A DNA stretch of 30,565 bases from Pigoraptor vietnamica (lineage: Eukaryota; Opisthokonta; Filasterea): NCBI GenBank assembly GCA_943704525.1, contig CALSCQ010000429.1:1-30565 (forward strand). The letters are read 5' to 3'. Below the pieces are notes generated by a model. It saw only the letters and a program-made list of their open reading frames with translations. It ran no database searches and was not told the origin of the DNA. How positions within the stretch are numbered: the first letter of the stretch is position 1; the number at the start of each line of letters is the position of its first letter. Positions 1 to 11,442 of the stretch are shown one piece after another. Both the position numbers and the translations under genes were made by a program.

Positions 1-173
1 GGGGGGGGCGGGGGGAGAACGACGCGGAGAAGGATGAACACCACGCGCAGGCCATTGCAGTAATACACAACCTTGCCCACACGCCCACAACGCATGTGTG
101 GACGCACACGTTGAGGCACACACGGCCCAGGAACACGCGCACACACATGGGACGCAACACAACTTTGAAGCAC

Positions 174-1105
174 CTTTGAGTTCGTAGAAAATGCTCCCGC
201 AAACGGCATTGTGCGACGGCGGAAGGTTTTCCGGAACACGAAAAGTGAATGGGATTTCGGCGCCCACAGGCAGCGCGTCTGTGCTTGGCTACAGCGAACA
301 AAAGGTGACGGAAATGACTGTCTCAGTGGCGGTGCTCCAAAGTGCACTTCACATAAGTACGATATGAACACGCACACACACACGTGCGAAGACATGTCGG
401 TACTCCATAATGCACATCACATAAGCACAATATGAACACGCACACACACACACACATGCGAAGACATGTCGGTACTCCATAACGGAAGCATTGTCACACA
501 AACACGCAGACGCAGTGAATAGAACAGACGCGCAGTGCCGCTCACCACGAAGCCCTCGAGCGCAAAGCGGCTTTCGTAAACTGCGTGTCGATGAGAGTAA
601 ATGGCATGCACGACTACACACTCTGAGCGTGCACAGCACACCCACATTGGTTCAGCTCCGTGTAGCGCCCGCCACCGCCATCAGGCACTTCCGCGCTTTC
701 TACGGACATGGGCATCAGGGGTGGCGTGGAGGTGAGTGCGCGCGCGAGACGGAGGCGTGCATGAAACATGGCACGTGTCAAAGCGTCTCATGCGCTCGTG
801 CTAGCGTGCACGTTACAAGCGTGTGTGTACACGTGTTGGCAATCGCGCGCACGGACGCGCGGACGCCAATGGAACAGAGAGACGACGTACGAGAGCCCAA
901 CACAATCGCAGCGACGGGCGATGGGGCCATTTCGCAGCAACACAGCGGCGCACGCACCCTTCCCCTTGAGTTTGAAGGAGACGGCCGACACGCCCACCGC
1001 GTGTGCGACGACAATCTTCCCGCTGACGCTCTCGCCCGGCCAGTACTGACCCCCGAAGCGGCCCTTGGCCACGTAGAGCTCCACGTACTTCTTCAGTATG
1101 CCCAT
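174..1105 (-). CDS. Arrestin-domain protein, N-terminal half, 3' part beyond left edge
   Basis: Four exons join in frame: 1105-958, 699-646, 580-546, 288-174. The first encodes the start of an arrestin N domain (MGILKKYVELYVAKGRF, then YWPGESVSGKIVV and a FKLKGK strand). The last holds the hallmark LPVGAEIPFTFRVPENLPP and GSIFYELK strands. Alpha-arrestins (ARRDC-type) act as adaptors linking membrane cargo to ubiquitin ligases and trafficking, but visual/beta-arrestin or VPS26-like roles cannot be excluded from this half. The middle exons (54 and 35 nt) are small; they are supported by GT/AG borders and matching phases (1, 1, 0), and by FYESRFALEG fitting the strand before the LP motif. ATG at 1105 opens the domain; an AG just upstream may end a 5' UTR intron. 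The donor after 174 (GTGCTT) implies more exons left of base 1. Confidence 0.72.
350..484. repeat. Two-copy tandem duplication inside an arrestin intron
   Basis: About 67 bp is repeated head to tail (350-415 and 417-484). Each copy contains an ATATGAACACGC start, a CA tract, and a GAAGACATGTCGGTACTCC block. Copies differ by a few substitutions and by CA-tract length, so this looks like a recent slippage or unequal-crossover duplication. It lies between arrestin exons 580-546 and 288-174. Confidence 0.8.
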
Positions 1106-1115
1106 CTCCACACTA

Positions 1116-1190
1116 GGCACACACGCACGCACGCACACACACACACGCACGCACACACATGCACTCACACACACACACACACCACACGCG
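1116..1190. repeat. CA/ACGC microsatellite upstream of the arrestin start
   Basis: A compound (CA)n with interspersed ACGC units lies immediately 5' of the arrestin ATG at 1105. On the sense (minus) strand it reads as TG repeats and could be 5' UTR intron or promoter. Open frames through it that give Cys/Val or His/Thr runs are artefacts of the repeat. Confidence 0.85.
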
Positions 1191-1677
1191 GCAACACAAC
1201 CAGTAGTCTCACACTAATAGTCACTTGCGCCACGCACGCAGGAGACGCAGCACGAACCAACCGTTTCCAGGCCTGCACTGTGTGTAGCGCCGGTTGGTCT
1301 TCCCTCAATAATGTCTGGATAGTCCATACCCATTCACGTGACATTGCGTTACCAACAACAGCCGTCAAAACTGCTGAACAAGCCACCGCTCGTCCTCCCC
1401 TTTGCTCTACTCGCTGCTTCAAGTGGCGAGTGAATTGCCTCGCGCGCGACGTGTATGTGTGCGCGACGTGCGCTGTATATCCCCTTTAGTGGCTGTGCTT
1501 GGCTCTCTACTGTCTCTCGACACAGCCGAGTCAGTTTGCGCTCTGTCCGAGACTGTACCGGGGCATGTAGTCCGGCCCCCAAGCCCGCGTCGCACGCGAA
1601 CTTTCCGTTTCACTACCCCTGTGCTTTCGCACTTGTTTCTTTGCGAGACTCCCTTCAATTCTCTTGACAGCACGAAA

Positions 1678-2702
1678 ATGCCCGAAGTGCCTAGCTCGCT
1701 ATTCTCCGGCCCGCGCCCGAGACAGTCTCTGTTCCCCGGGTGCGCGGCGAACCTCCGGACCGTCAGTTCCCCGGCCACGGAGACGGTTGTCGTCCACACT
1801 CTGCCCTACCTAATGAATGGGGAGGCGACCGCGTGGGCGTCTCTTTCGCGTTATCCGCCACGAGCGCCTGTACCACCTGTGGCTGCTGTACAATCGCAAG
1901 TACCTTGAGGACGCGGCCTTTTTGCCAAGGATCGGAGGTGAAGGATTCCCGTCGGTTGGCTTGTGCTCGGTTGGATTTGAGAACATGCCGGGCAGTGTCC
2001 GTGCCGGCGCACTATGGACGCTATGTCGAGCTGGAACAACTTATTTCCTTTTGTGGGCGTGCATACTGCTGACCTGCAAACGGCCTCAGTCGGTACATTT
2101 ATTTGCATGACCTTGAGGGACTGGCATTTGTCCACACACTGCTTGTCAGTTCGCTTGAGAGCAAGTCCAAGAGCCCTCTCCCTGCGAGTGTAAAACGATA
2201 ATGGAGGCAGCATATAGCCGACCTCTGCGCGCCGTGTTTGGACCTCCGTGGCCCAATTCCAATGGCCCAATTCAGCCTGCGTGCTGCAGGCACGGCATGT
2301 CACTGGTCAGGCACGCGGCACGGCAGATGTTTCCATGCTGGGCACTGTTCATGACTTGGACCTCTCATCTACGCACGTGATGGACGTGAGTGCATTGGGT
2401 CGTGTCCACACATTGAGACTAGACGGTTGCGACATATGCGGCTCACTGACGTGCCCTCTCTCGGCACCGTTCACACACAGTCACTGCCCGGCGCCGAATA
2501 ATTGCGACATATGCTCACTGACGTGCCCTCTCTCGGCACCGTTCACACCGGCCGAGTCTCTCGCTCAGTTACTCCACTGAAATTGTGGACGTTGCTGCTC
2601 TGGTGAATGTGTCCGTTCTCGACATTATTGGCTGTTGGCGCATTCAAGATGTTTCGTTGTTATTGAGAAATGTGAAGGACTTGAGGTGGGGTAAAAGTTG
2701 AT
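1678..2702 (+). pseudogene. Decayed F-box-like / leucine-rich-repeat gene
   Basis: Protein-like segments continue from one another only by switching frame. 1678-1845 reads MPEVPSSLFSG... to PYLMNGEATAW. From about 1846, in another frame, comes LFRVIRHERLYHLWLLYNRK, resembling the end of an F-box helix region. From about 1985, in a third frame, comes YGRYVELEQLISFCGRAYC, a stop at 2070-2072, and then YIYLHDLEGLAFVHTLLV. From 2338 typical repeats appear: LGTVHDLDLSSTHVMDVSAL, GRVHTLRLDGCDI, then TDVPSLGTVHT twice in a shifted frame, and VDVAALVNVSVLDIIGCWRI and VSLLLRNVKDLRWG to about 2695. No introns at the frame changes rescue it. Known family members use such 'DVSALG-VHTLDLS' repeats for protein binding. 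This copy looks non-functional. The order N-terminal F-box then LRR is inferred, and the F-box part is weak. Confidence 0.6.
2427..2547 (+). repeat. Direct repeat of one LRR-encoding unit (about 72 bp period)
   Basis: TTGCGACATATG followed by a 35-bp block (2443-2477 and 2513-2547, identical) occurs twice. The block reads TDVPSLGTVHT in one frame. The period matches one 23-24 residue leucine-rich repeat, so it is an internal repeat of the pseudogene that has been kept nearly identical. Confidence 0.75.
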
Positions 2703-2952
2703 GCTGTGAGTCATGGAGTGCTATCGTTAACATTCCGACTTGCGCCCGAGACATTAAGTCTCAGAGTCTGTCCAGTGCCATGACCACGCTGGAGTTGTCC
2801 TGACCATCTGACGGGCGTTCCGGTACACGCAGCCACACATGTCGCTCTCGCACGGCCATCTCAAAGACAACATTAGATATTATTTAATGCGACACACTTC
2901 AGACAGGCGAACCCGCGCCACAGTCCATTCGCAGCCGCACGCCACTGACAAT
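2703..2952. other. Intergenic, no gene seen
   Basis: Sequence between the LRR relic and the 3' end of the TFIIH p52 gene. No convincing coding segment, RNA gene or repeat was found on either strand. Confidence 0.5.
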
Positions 2953-5900
2953 TCACGCCCGCTTACGCTTGAGAAAGTTGGTGACATCCTCCTTTGCGTG
3001 GCTCGCAATGACAAGCGACCGCGACGACTCATTGCTGTAGAGGAGAACGCCAGTGTCGGCCGCATACTTCGACACGCGCCGAAATTCGTCCGCAGAGTCA
3101 AACTTGTCATAGAGATAGCCTAAAGAAGAGGGCGGGGTAAGGGAGGGGTGCACACAAGCACACAGGCAATATTAGCATAGGGTGTGCATGCGTAAAAACA
3201 CAAGAGTGTAGTGTAAGTGCCCGTTGAACGCACCGCTGGCAAACTTGAGCCTCTCGCGCTCTTGGGACCACAGGAAAATCTGGTCGACGACAGTGGGAGG
3301 CACCGGCGGATTCTGTGCACACGAAGCGATTGGAGAGGGGGGGGGGGGGGGGGGGGGGGGGTCAGACTATGCGACGCATTGCAACACATTGTCACAGAGG
3401 GGGCACGGAAATTGGGCAAACAACCGATGCAGAGACAGTGCTGCGAGTGCACACCCACAGACTTCTTTGCTTGCGGGTGGGCGTGCGCAATAAGAAACCG
3501 CACAATCTGGAACAACGCAGTGCCGTGTGAGCGGGTCAACCTATAATTAAAACACACACACACACACAAATACATTCGCATGCGCGCACAGGTCCACGTA
3601 CGTGTGAACACACGCACACATACAGAAGACCCACACGCACATCGCACAAACACACGCACACACGCACGCGCCCGCACACTCATACACAAAACCGCGAGTG
3701 CCAACGCACCTGCCCCGCCGTAATGCCGTTGATGAGGGCCCTGCGCACGCTCTCGCGCGTGAGACAACCGACGGCCATGTTCGGAAAGCGGTAGCGCATC
3801 TCGACAAAGTTGTTGAGCAGCGCCACTTGCAGGTCGGAGTCTGTGCGTGTGTGGGTAAAGGGGGTGGGTGGGGGTGCGGGGTGAGGGGTGAGGTGGCTGA
3901 ACCGGGGCTTCATACATGCACGCACAACCCGAATTCCTCACAGAATAAGGCCAATGCAGCCATACAACAACAGACATCATCCAAAACAAGGCTATCTTAA
4001 CGCAAAGGCGCACATGCGTGGCCGTAATTTCACGGGACGCACCCGTGTACGCATAGAGGCGGAAGTTCGTCTCGACAATAATGAACCCCTGCGACTCCTT
4101 TCCCGTCTCCAGTCCACTCGACGCCCCGGATGCCAAATTGATCGCAAGGCGCGACGGATAATACCTTCGTGAGGACGACTGCGGGCGCGAGGGCGTCAAT
4201 TATTATTACTGGAAATCGATACAAAGCGACAAGCGAAAGAAAGACAGAGACAAGGATCAGCTTACATCATAGGTGACTTAGAGAGACAAGCAGGGATTGC
4301 GTGAAAGCGGCCCAGAAAGAGAGTGGGGGCCGTTGCAGTGTGGCAATGAGTGCGCCGGAGCAATCACGGGTCGAGGCAGTATACCACGTGGCCGCCAACA
4401 AAGTGAAACGAAGCGACGCTATCACGCGGAGTGAATATGGCCAAAGGAGAGAGAAAAAGGGGGGTGCGGGTTAAGACCACGGCTTACCTTTCGCCGGTAC
4501 ACAAGCCCAATCGCACGCAAGTCCTGCAGCACAGTTGCTTGCGTCTCGGACAGCCCCTCCGTGGGATAGTCCTGTGTGCGAAAAAGGTGCAACGTTGAGT
4601 GTCAGTCTAATATGGACATCTATTCCGCACGCGCCTGCTCCAGTAGGCCACACGTGCGCCTAACATAGAGCTCGACAAACGCGGCGACGCACCTGTCCGA
4701 GCGTGAGAAAGCTCAGCTGAAAAAGAAACGTGAGGGCTTCGACGAGGTTCAGCCGTCGATCCTGCGGGAAGAGCGCACGTAGGCACGTGGGCAGGCGACG
4801 AGGAGATGGTCAAACACGAGGAGCGAAACAAAAGGATGTGGAACTAAGATAACGAGCCCGTGAGAAGCGGCGCAGGGCAGGTGACGGGGCGAAGGTCAGG
4901 CCCCAGGAAAAAAATAATCACAGGCAAACTGAATTGCGGAAATGGACCACAAGCGCGTGTGTGCGGTTGTTCGTTAAAGGAATGTAAACAAGGCGACACA
5001 AGAGGGCACGCAGCAACAGCAGCCGCCCGTTCACACTCACCGGTAGCATGTTGAGGTACTCGACCATGAACACCCACACCTGCGTGTCAATGTCCTGCAG
5101 CAGAAACTGGAAGCCCTTGTTCGTGATGTGAAAGCGGGGAGTGCGATGGTCCCTGCGCGCACAGCGCAGGTAAGACGAAGGAAAGCCAGGAAAGAGGTGA
5201 ATGTGCGCGTGCGTGTAGTGTGTTTTGTGCTTGTGCGCATGCGTGCCAGTGCGTACGACGTGTGGGTGTGGTGTCTGTTGTGTGGTGCGTAGTGGTCACG
5301 TGGGGACGTACCTTTCCATGAAACCGGCGCTCACAATAATATCGGAAATTTCGCGAGGAAGACCCTCCAGCGAACCACGCACCATCGCCTGAAGCACAGA
5401 CTGAAAAACAAAGGCAAGACGCGGTTAAGGATGAGAACACGTGCGCGCGTATACACTCATGCACATACCCACATGCATCCACACACACTCACATCCACGC
5501 ACCACACGCGCTTTCATACACACGCACCGACAAACACATACGCGCGCGCGTACACATACACAAATACACACATATGTCCACACGCACACACATGCACACG
5601 TACGTGACACCACAAACGTAACGCGACAACACACACACACACACACGCACAGCCAGACATACACGCGTACATTCGCACAACGCGCCCTAAGCAGTACTAC
5701 CACGCACCTCCCATCTTTCCCTCGCATTCTGATCCAGAAATTCGACAGAGCGCGCGTTTTTGTCGGGTTCGTCCACACGACCGCCCGTCCACGCGTGGCC
5801 ACTGGGAACGCAACCACGCGCAACTAAGAAAGAGACATGAAGCAACGAAGCTCGCACGTCCCGCAATAATAACCGCACCCCGCATGCAAGCACGCACATC

Positions 5901-6393
5901 CAGGCGCCAAACAGGCCGAACAGCCGCGTGTGTTACGCACCCGCCACAGAGGGCCACGCGCAGGTTACGACGAAAGTGCTGATTGAGCTCACAGCGGCTT
6001 GCGCTCCACGTGAGGATGCGCAGGTTTTTGAGCCGTTTTAGTGCCTCGTTGTGCTCACTGCGAACGCAAAGCGAGTTCAAGAGTCTGATATCGCCACTCG
6101 AGACACACACACAACACACACACTCACTCACAACTAACCACGCCATACGCCCACCTTTGCGCCTTGTCATCGGGGCGTGCCCACGAGTCCACCACCGCCT
6201 TTTGGATGTCCCCCTCAAGAAATAGCATGCGCATGATGTAGTGCTTCGCGAGGACCGGCAGCGCAGAGAACACGGCGAGGCATCCCGGCGGCTGAATGTA
6301 CAGCTGATCCAGCGTCGACGACTGCAGGCCCTCCAGGTACCGGTAGAGGTTCTTGCTCTCCACGGCCTCCGCCGCGCCCCCCGCGCCGTCCAT
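2953..6393 (-). CDS. GTF2H4: TFIIH core subunit p52 (TFB2/GTF2H4), 463 aa, 12 exons
   Basis: Subunit of the TFIIH core, which opens promoters for RNA polymerase II and opens DNA in nucleotide excision repair; p52 anchors and stimulates the XPB ATPase and pairs with p8/TTDA through its C-terminus. Exons: 6393-6155, 6084-5941, 5801-5708, 5400-5312, 5152-5041, 4761-4693, 4571-4488, 4178-4043, 3840-3710, 3506-3459, 3312-3234, 3119-2953. All borders are GT-AG and the phases sum to 464 codons, against 462 aa in human. Diagnostic blocks in order: [15 protein letters not shown] and [14 protein letters not shown] near the N-terminus, [98 protein letters not shown], then a C-terminal [13 protein letters not shown]...[14 protein letters not shown] domain ending KRKRA. 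The ATG at 6393 is chosen because similarity starts just after it. Introns 3 and 9 carry long UG tracts and intron 10 a C25 run. Confidence 0.95.
3337..3361. repeat. 25-base G/C homopolymer in TFIIH p52 intron 10
   Basis: An uninterrupted run of 25 G on the plus strand, so C25 in the p52 transcript. It ends about 23 nt upstream of the AG acceptor of exon 3312-3234, where a polypyrimidine tract is expected. The length may be under-called or polymorphic. Confidence 0.9.
3548..3690. repeat. CA-rich tract in TFIIH p52 intron 9
   Basis: Imperfect (CA)n/(ACGC)n on the plus strand, TG on the p52 sense strand, filling most of the intron between exons 3840-3710 and 3506-3459. Confidence 0.85.
5441..5662. 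repeat. CA-rich tract in TFIIH p52 intron 3
   Basis: About 220 bp of imperfect CA/ACGC repeats on the plus strand (UG-rich in the transcript) between exons 5801-5708 and 5400-5312. His/Thr- or Cys/Val-rich open frames here are repeat artefacts. Confidence 0.85.
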
Positions 6394-6975
6394 GTGAGTG
6401 AGGGTGGCGGCGAGTGGGGACGCTGCAAGTGCCGCACGCGAACAAATGGAGTTTTGTGCAGACCAGCTGAGCGTCGCCCCCACCCACCCCGGATTGTGAT
6501 GTTACGATGTTACACGTTCACAGCCCGGTATTGCCCTGACTGGCGACATTGCTTTTGCAGTTTGGCGGCTGATGTGGTCTTGTTTCCGGCAGGTCGAAAC
6601 ATTAACTGAGGTGGAGACGCACGGCTCTAACGCCGGCTGAGAGACACCGCGGTCAGGATCAGTGAAGTAGCGGCCGCGGCCGGGCGCTCGCAGGCGACGA
6701 TTCCGGCGGCGACTTCACCACCGAGGCGGTGCGGTCTTGCAGAAGGCGAAAAAAAGGGGCTCACGGGGAAGGCCGGTTGCCCAGGAGTCGTCTGGGGAGG
6801 AGAGCGAGAGCGAGGACGAGGAGGTGGACGCCGACGCACGCGACCAGCACTGACGGCAAACGGACCCCCGAATAGCGAATCGCCGCCAGATACACTTGGG
6901 CATTCGCCGCAGTGATAAACACGCATTGTGAAAAAGAGCTCTCGGGCACGCATAGTAGCCGCATCTCAACCACAC
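6394..6975. other. Intergenic between p52 start and PCNP end; possible small plus-strand coding relic
   Basis: Holds the p52 promoter at its left end. No recognised gene. One oddity lies at 6740-6853 on the plus strand: an open stretch reads a basic KAKKRGSRGRP followed by acidic SSGEESESEDEEVDADAR, then stop. It has a splice-acceptor-like TCTTGCAG just before it. No start or upstream exon can be found, since stops lie at 6638 and 6668 in that frame, so I do not call a gene. Confidence 0.4.
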
Positions 6976-7941
6976 TCAGCCTTTAGTGCCACTCGCGCCG
7001 TCCCCGCTGCGACTCAGCCCATACAGTTCCGTCTTGTGTTCAATTTCGCGCACGATCGCCTTGGAGCGGTCCACAAACCCCTGCTTAGTCTTGCCGAAGG
7101 AGTTTGGTCCCGCGGACGTCGGCGTGTCCTTTCCGAGATTTCGCATACGCACGCGCGCGTACAGCGGGATCTCCTCGTCACTCTCGCTGTCGTCGGTACC
7201 AAACACCGCGGCGGGCTTTGCTGGCGCATGCTGCACCTTCGTCGTTGCCGTTGGCGGTTGAGGCAGAGGAGTGGGAGCGACGGGGCTGCTCTGGCCGCCC
7301 AAGGGTCGCCCGGTAGGGGACGTGCTCTTGTCTAGGGCGCGGGCAGCGTCCTGAAGCCGATAAAGGCGCGTATTCAGTATCAGAGAGAGCAAGAAAGTGA
7401 GGCCGAAGGCGGATACGAACGGAATTAGAGAGAGTGTGTGTGTGCAGACTGTGTGTGCGTACCACGCGTGTATGCAAACTCAAAAGCCGGCCTGGGGTGC
7501 CTAGGGTGTACATGCGCACGGCACACAAAGCCGTGCACCATTCGCCGAGGCGCACTGACGTGACCACTGCGGCACCAACAAGGGTGATGCACGCAGCTGC
7601 TCTTGTCTAAACAGCACGCAACGAACAGGCAAACACACCAAGAGTGAGACACACGGCGCCGTCTTTCTACTGACCCCCGCGTCCCCTCCAATCTTCACGG
7701 AGATGGCCGGTCGCTTCGCGGGCGGTCCCAGCACAATGGCCACCTTCGGCCGCTCTGCGCGCACTCCTTCCACGGCCACACCCTGTATGCCCGCTTGTTC
7801 CCCCGCCTCACACTCATCCTCGCGTTTCTTTCGCTTGCCAGCCCCGCTGCCCGCCGGTGGGAGTGCTCCGCTGTCCCCGCCACGCGTTTCGCCCGTGGGC
7901 GCACCGGCGACAGATGCGGCGCACTCGTGAGCCTGGTCCAT
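6976..7941 (-). CDS. PCNP: PCNP, PEST proteolytic signal-containing nuclear protein, 213 aa, 2 exons
   Basis: Exons 7941-7675 and 7350-6976 are joined by a GT-AG intron (donor GTCAGT) in phase 0. PCNP is a small nuclear protein tied to cell-cycle control and ubiquitin-mediated turnover; its biochemical role is not settled. The family signature is clear: SDEEIPLYARVRMRNLGKDT then PTSAGPNSFGKTKQGF in the C-terminal half, matching the conserved 'MRMKNIGRDTPTSAGPNSF' core. Before it, exon 1 ends with KRPAISVKIGG, the conserved lysine/isoleucine segment. The N-terminus is acidic and low in complexity, with a basic KRKKRED patch around residue 37 (likely nuclear localisation) and Asp/Glu/Ser/Pro-rich PEST-like parts. 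The start is the most downstream ATG that keeps the acidic N-terminus; an in-frame ATG at 8019 is less likely. It is about 35 aa longer than human PCNP because of the linker before the core. Confidence 0.88.
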
Positions 7942-8211
7942 GCGCGAGTGGCGCAGTGCGTGCCTGGCGCGCGCCGCAGTAACAGTGAAAGTGGTGTGCG
8001 CGCCGAGCGCCAACAACAAAGTGCGTTCTTGTGTCTTGGCGAGGCTGCGGCCGCCCTCTGATACAGTGCCCTATTGGGTTGTAACATGACATCATGGCAA
8101 TTGGCGGGTACTTTTGTACACTTTGCAGTTGTCACTGACATAACTATTCCAGGCTCGCGGCGCACCGGGCGTCCTGCGACCACAGGCATTGTATCACACA
8201 GCAAGCAAACA
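7942..8211. other. Intergenic between PCNP start and AGC kinase stop
   Basis: 270 bp in a head-to-tail gene pair. It must hold the PCNP promoter and the kinase 3' end. I see no repeat, small gene or strong regulatory motif. Confidence 0.5.
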
Positions 8212-10626
<2,415 letters not shown>

Positions 10627-11442
10627 CGTTCCATCGCCCGCCGGCCCACGTCACTGCCATGCAAGTGTCCCCGCGCAGAGCAATCACGCGACGCAGAGTG
10701 GCATACAGTGGCAGTCAGGCTCCGCGTATTGCGAGCAAAGTGGCACGAAGGCCCAAAGCATCCGACACGAACGGCTGACGGGTCGCAAGAAATATACAAT
10801 GTCTGCGTATTGCGTGCCAGTGTGTGCGTCGGTGGGTCTGTGCTCAGAGACACGCTGTGCACGCGTGCGTTTGAAGAAGGGGAGAGCGGTGCGAGGACGC
10901 AGGAGAGAGAGATGCTGTTGTGACACTTTACAATGGCGCGCTTCGGTTTCGGAAAGGGGCTGATCACGTGACCAAATGCTTTGTTTCTTACACAGTTTGC
11001 CAAACTACTAATTAACAGTGATTGGCTGTGATTCACCGATGTGAAGTGAAACAAAAAGTAGATATGCGTGCCCGTGCAACGACTATTGGACAACTCGAAC
11101 AATTGCCCCCATTTTTCGACGCCACCCCAATTTAGCACCCCATTGGCAACGGAGGGCGTAGGGAGTTGCCCCTTGGGTGCGTCGCTCTTGATTGGTCCTA
11201 ACGGCGAGTGCATTGGGTGCCCGCGTGTATGCGCTTCCCTCTCTCCCCTCTCCTTCCTCTCTCCATCTGTGTGCCATCGAAGAAAGAGCACGCGCGTCAT
11301 ACGGTGCTTGCAGTGTCCGTGTTGTTGTTGTCGCCGCACGCCGTTCGTCTTGTCAAACGGGCATCGCGGCGAGAGAGAGCCGTTCGAAGTTTGCATTGGC
11401 GCCGCAAAATGGTGTGCGCGTGAGCCAAAGTGATCGCACCTG
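10627..11442. promoter_or_regulatory. Divergent promoter region between AGC kinase and DYRK kinase
   Basis: 816 bp with no coding signal. Six ATTGG boxes (CCAAT on the minus strand) occur in one orientation at 11021, 11085, 11142, 11191, 11212 and 11395, the kind of element bound by NF-Y in known eukaryotes. A palindromic E-box TCACGTGA lies at 10964-10971, next to CGGTTTCGGAAAGG (10943-10956). Function is inferred from position and motif density only. Confidence 0.5.

Noticed and set aside
491-1489. 332-codon plus-strand open frame
   Set aside because: It runs antisense through the arrestin exons and CA repeats (His/Thr runs), with no domain. The minus strand carries the recognisable arrestin strands.
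3120-4199. 359-codon minus-strand open frame as a single protein
   Set aside because: It reads through three exons and the introns of TFIIH p52. The exon-only pieces match the family, while the intron parts are repeat translations.
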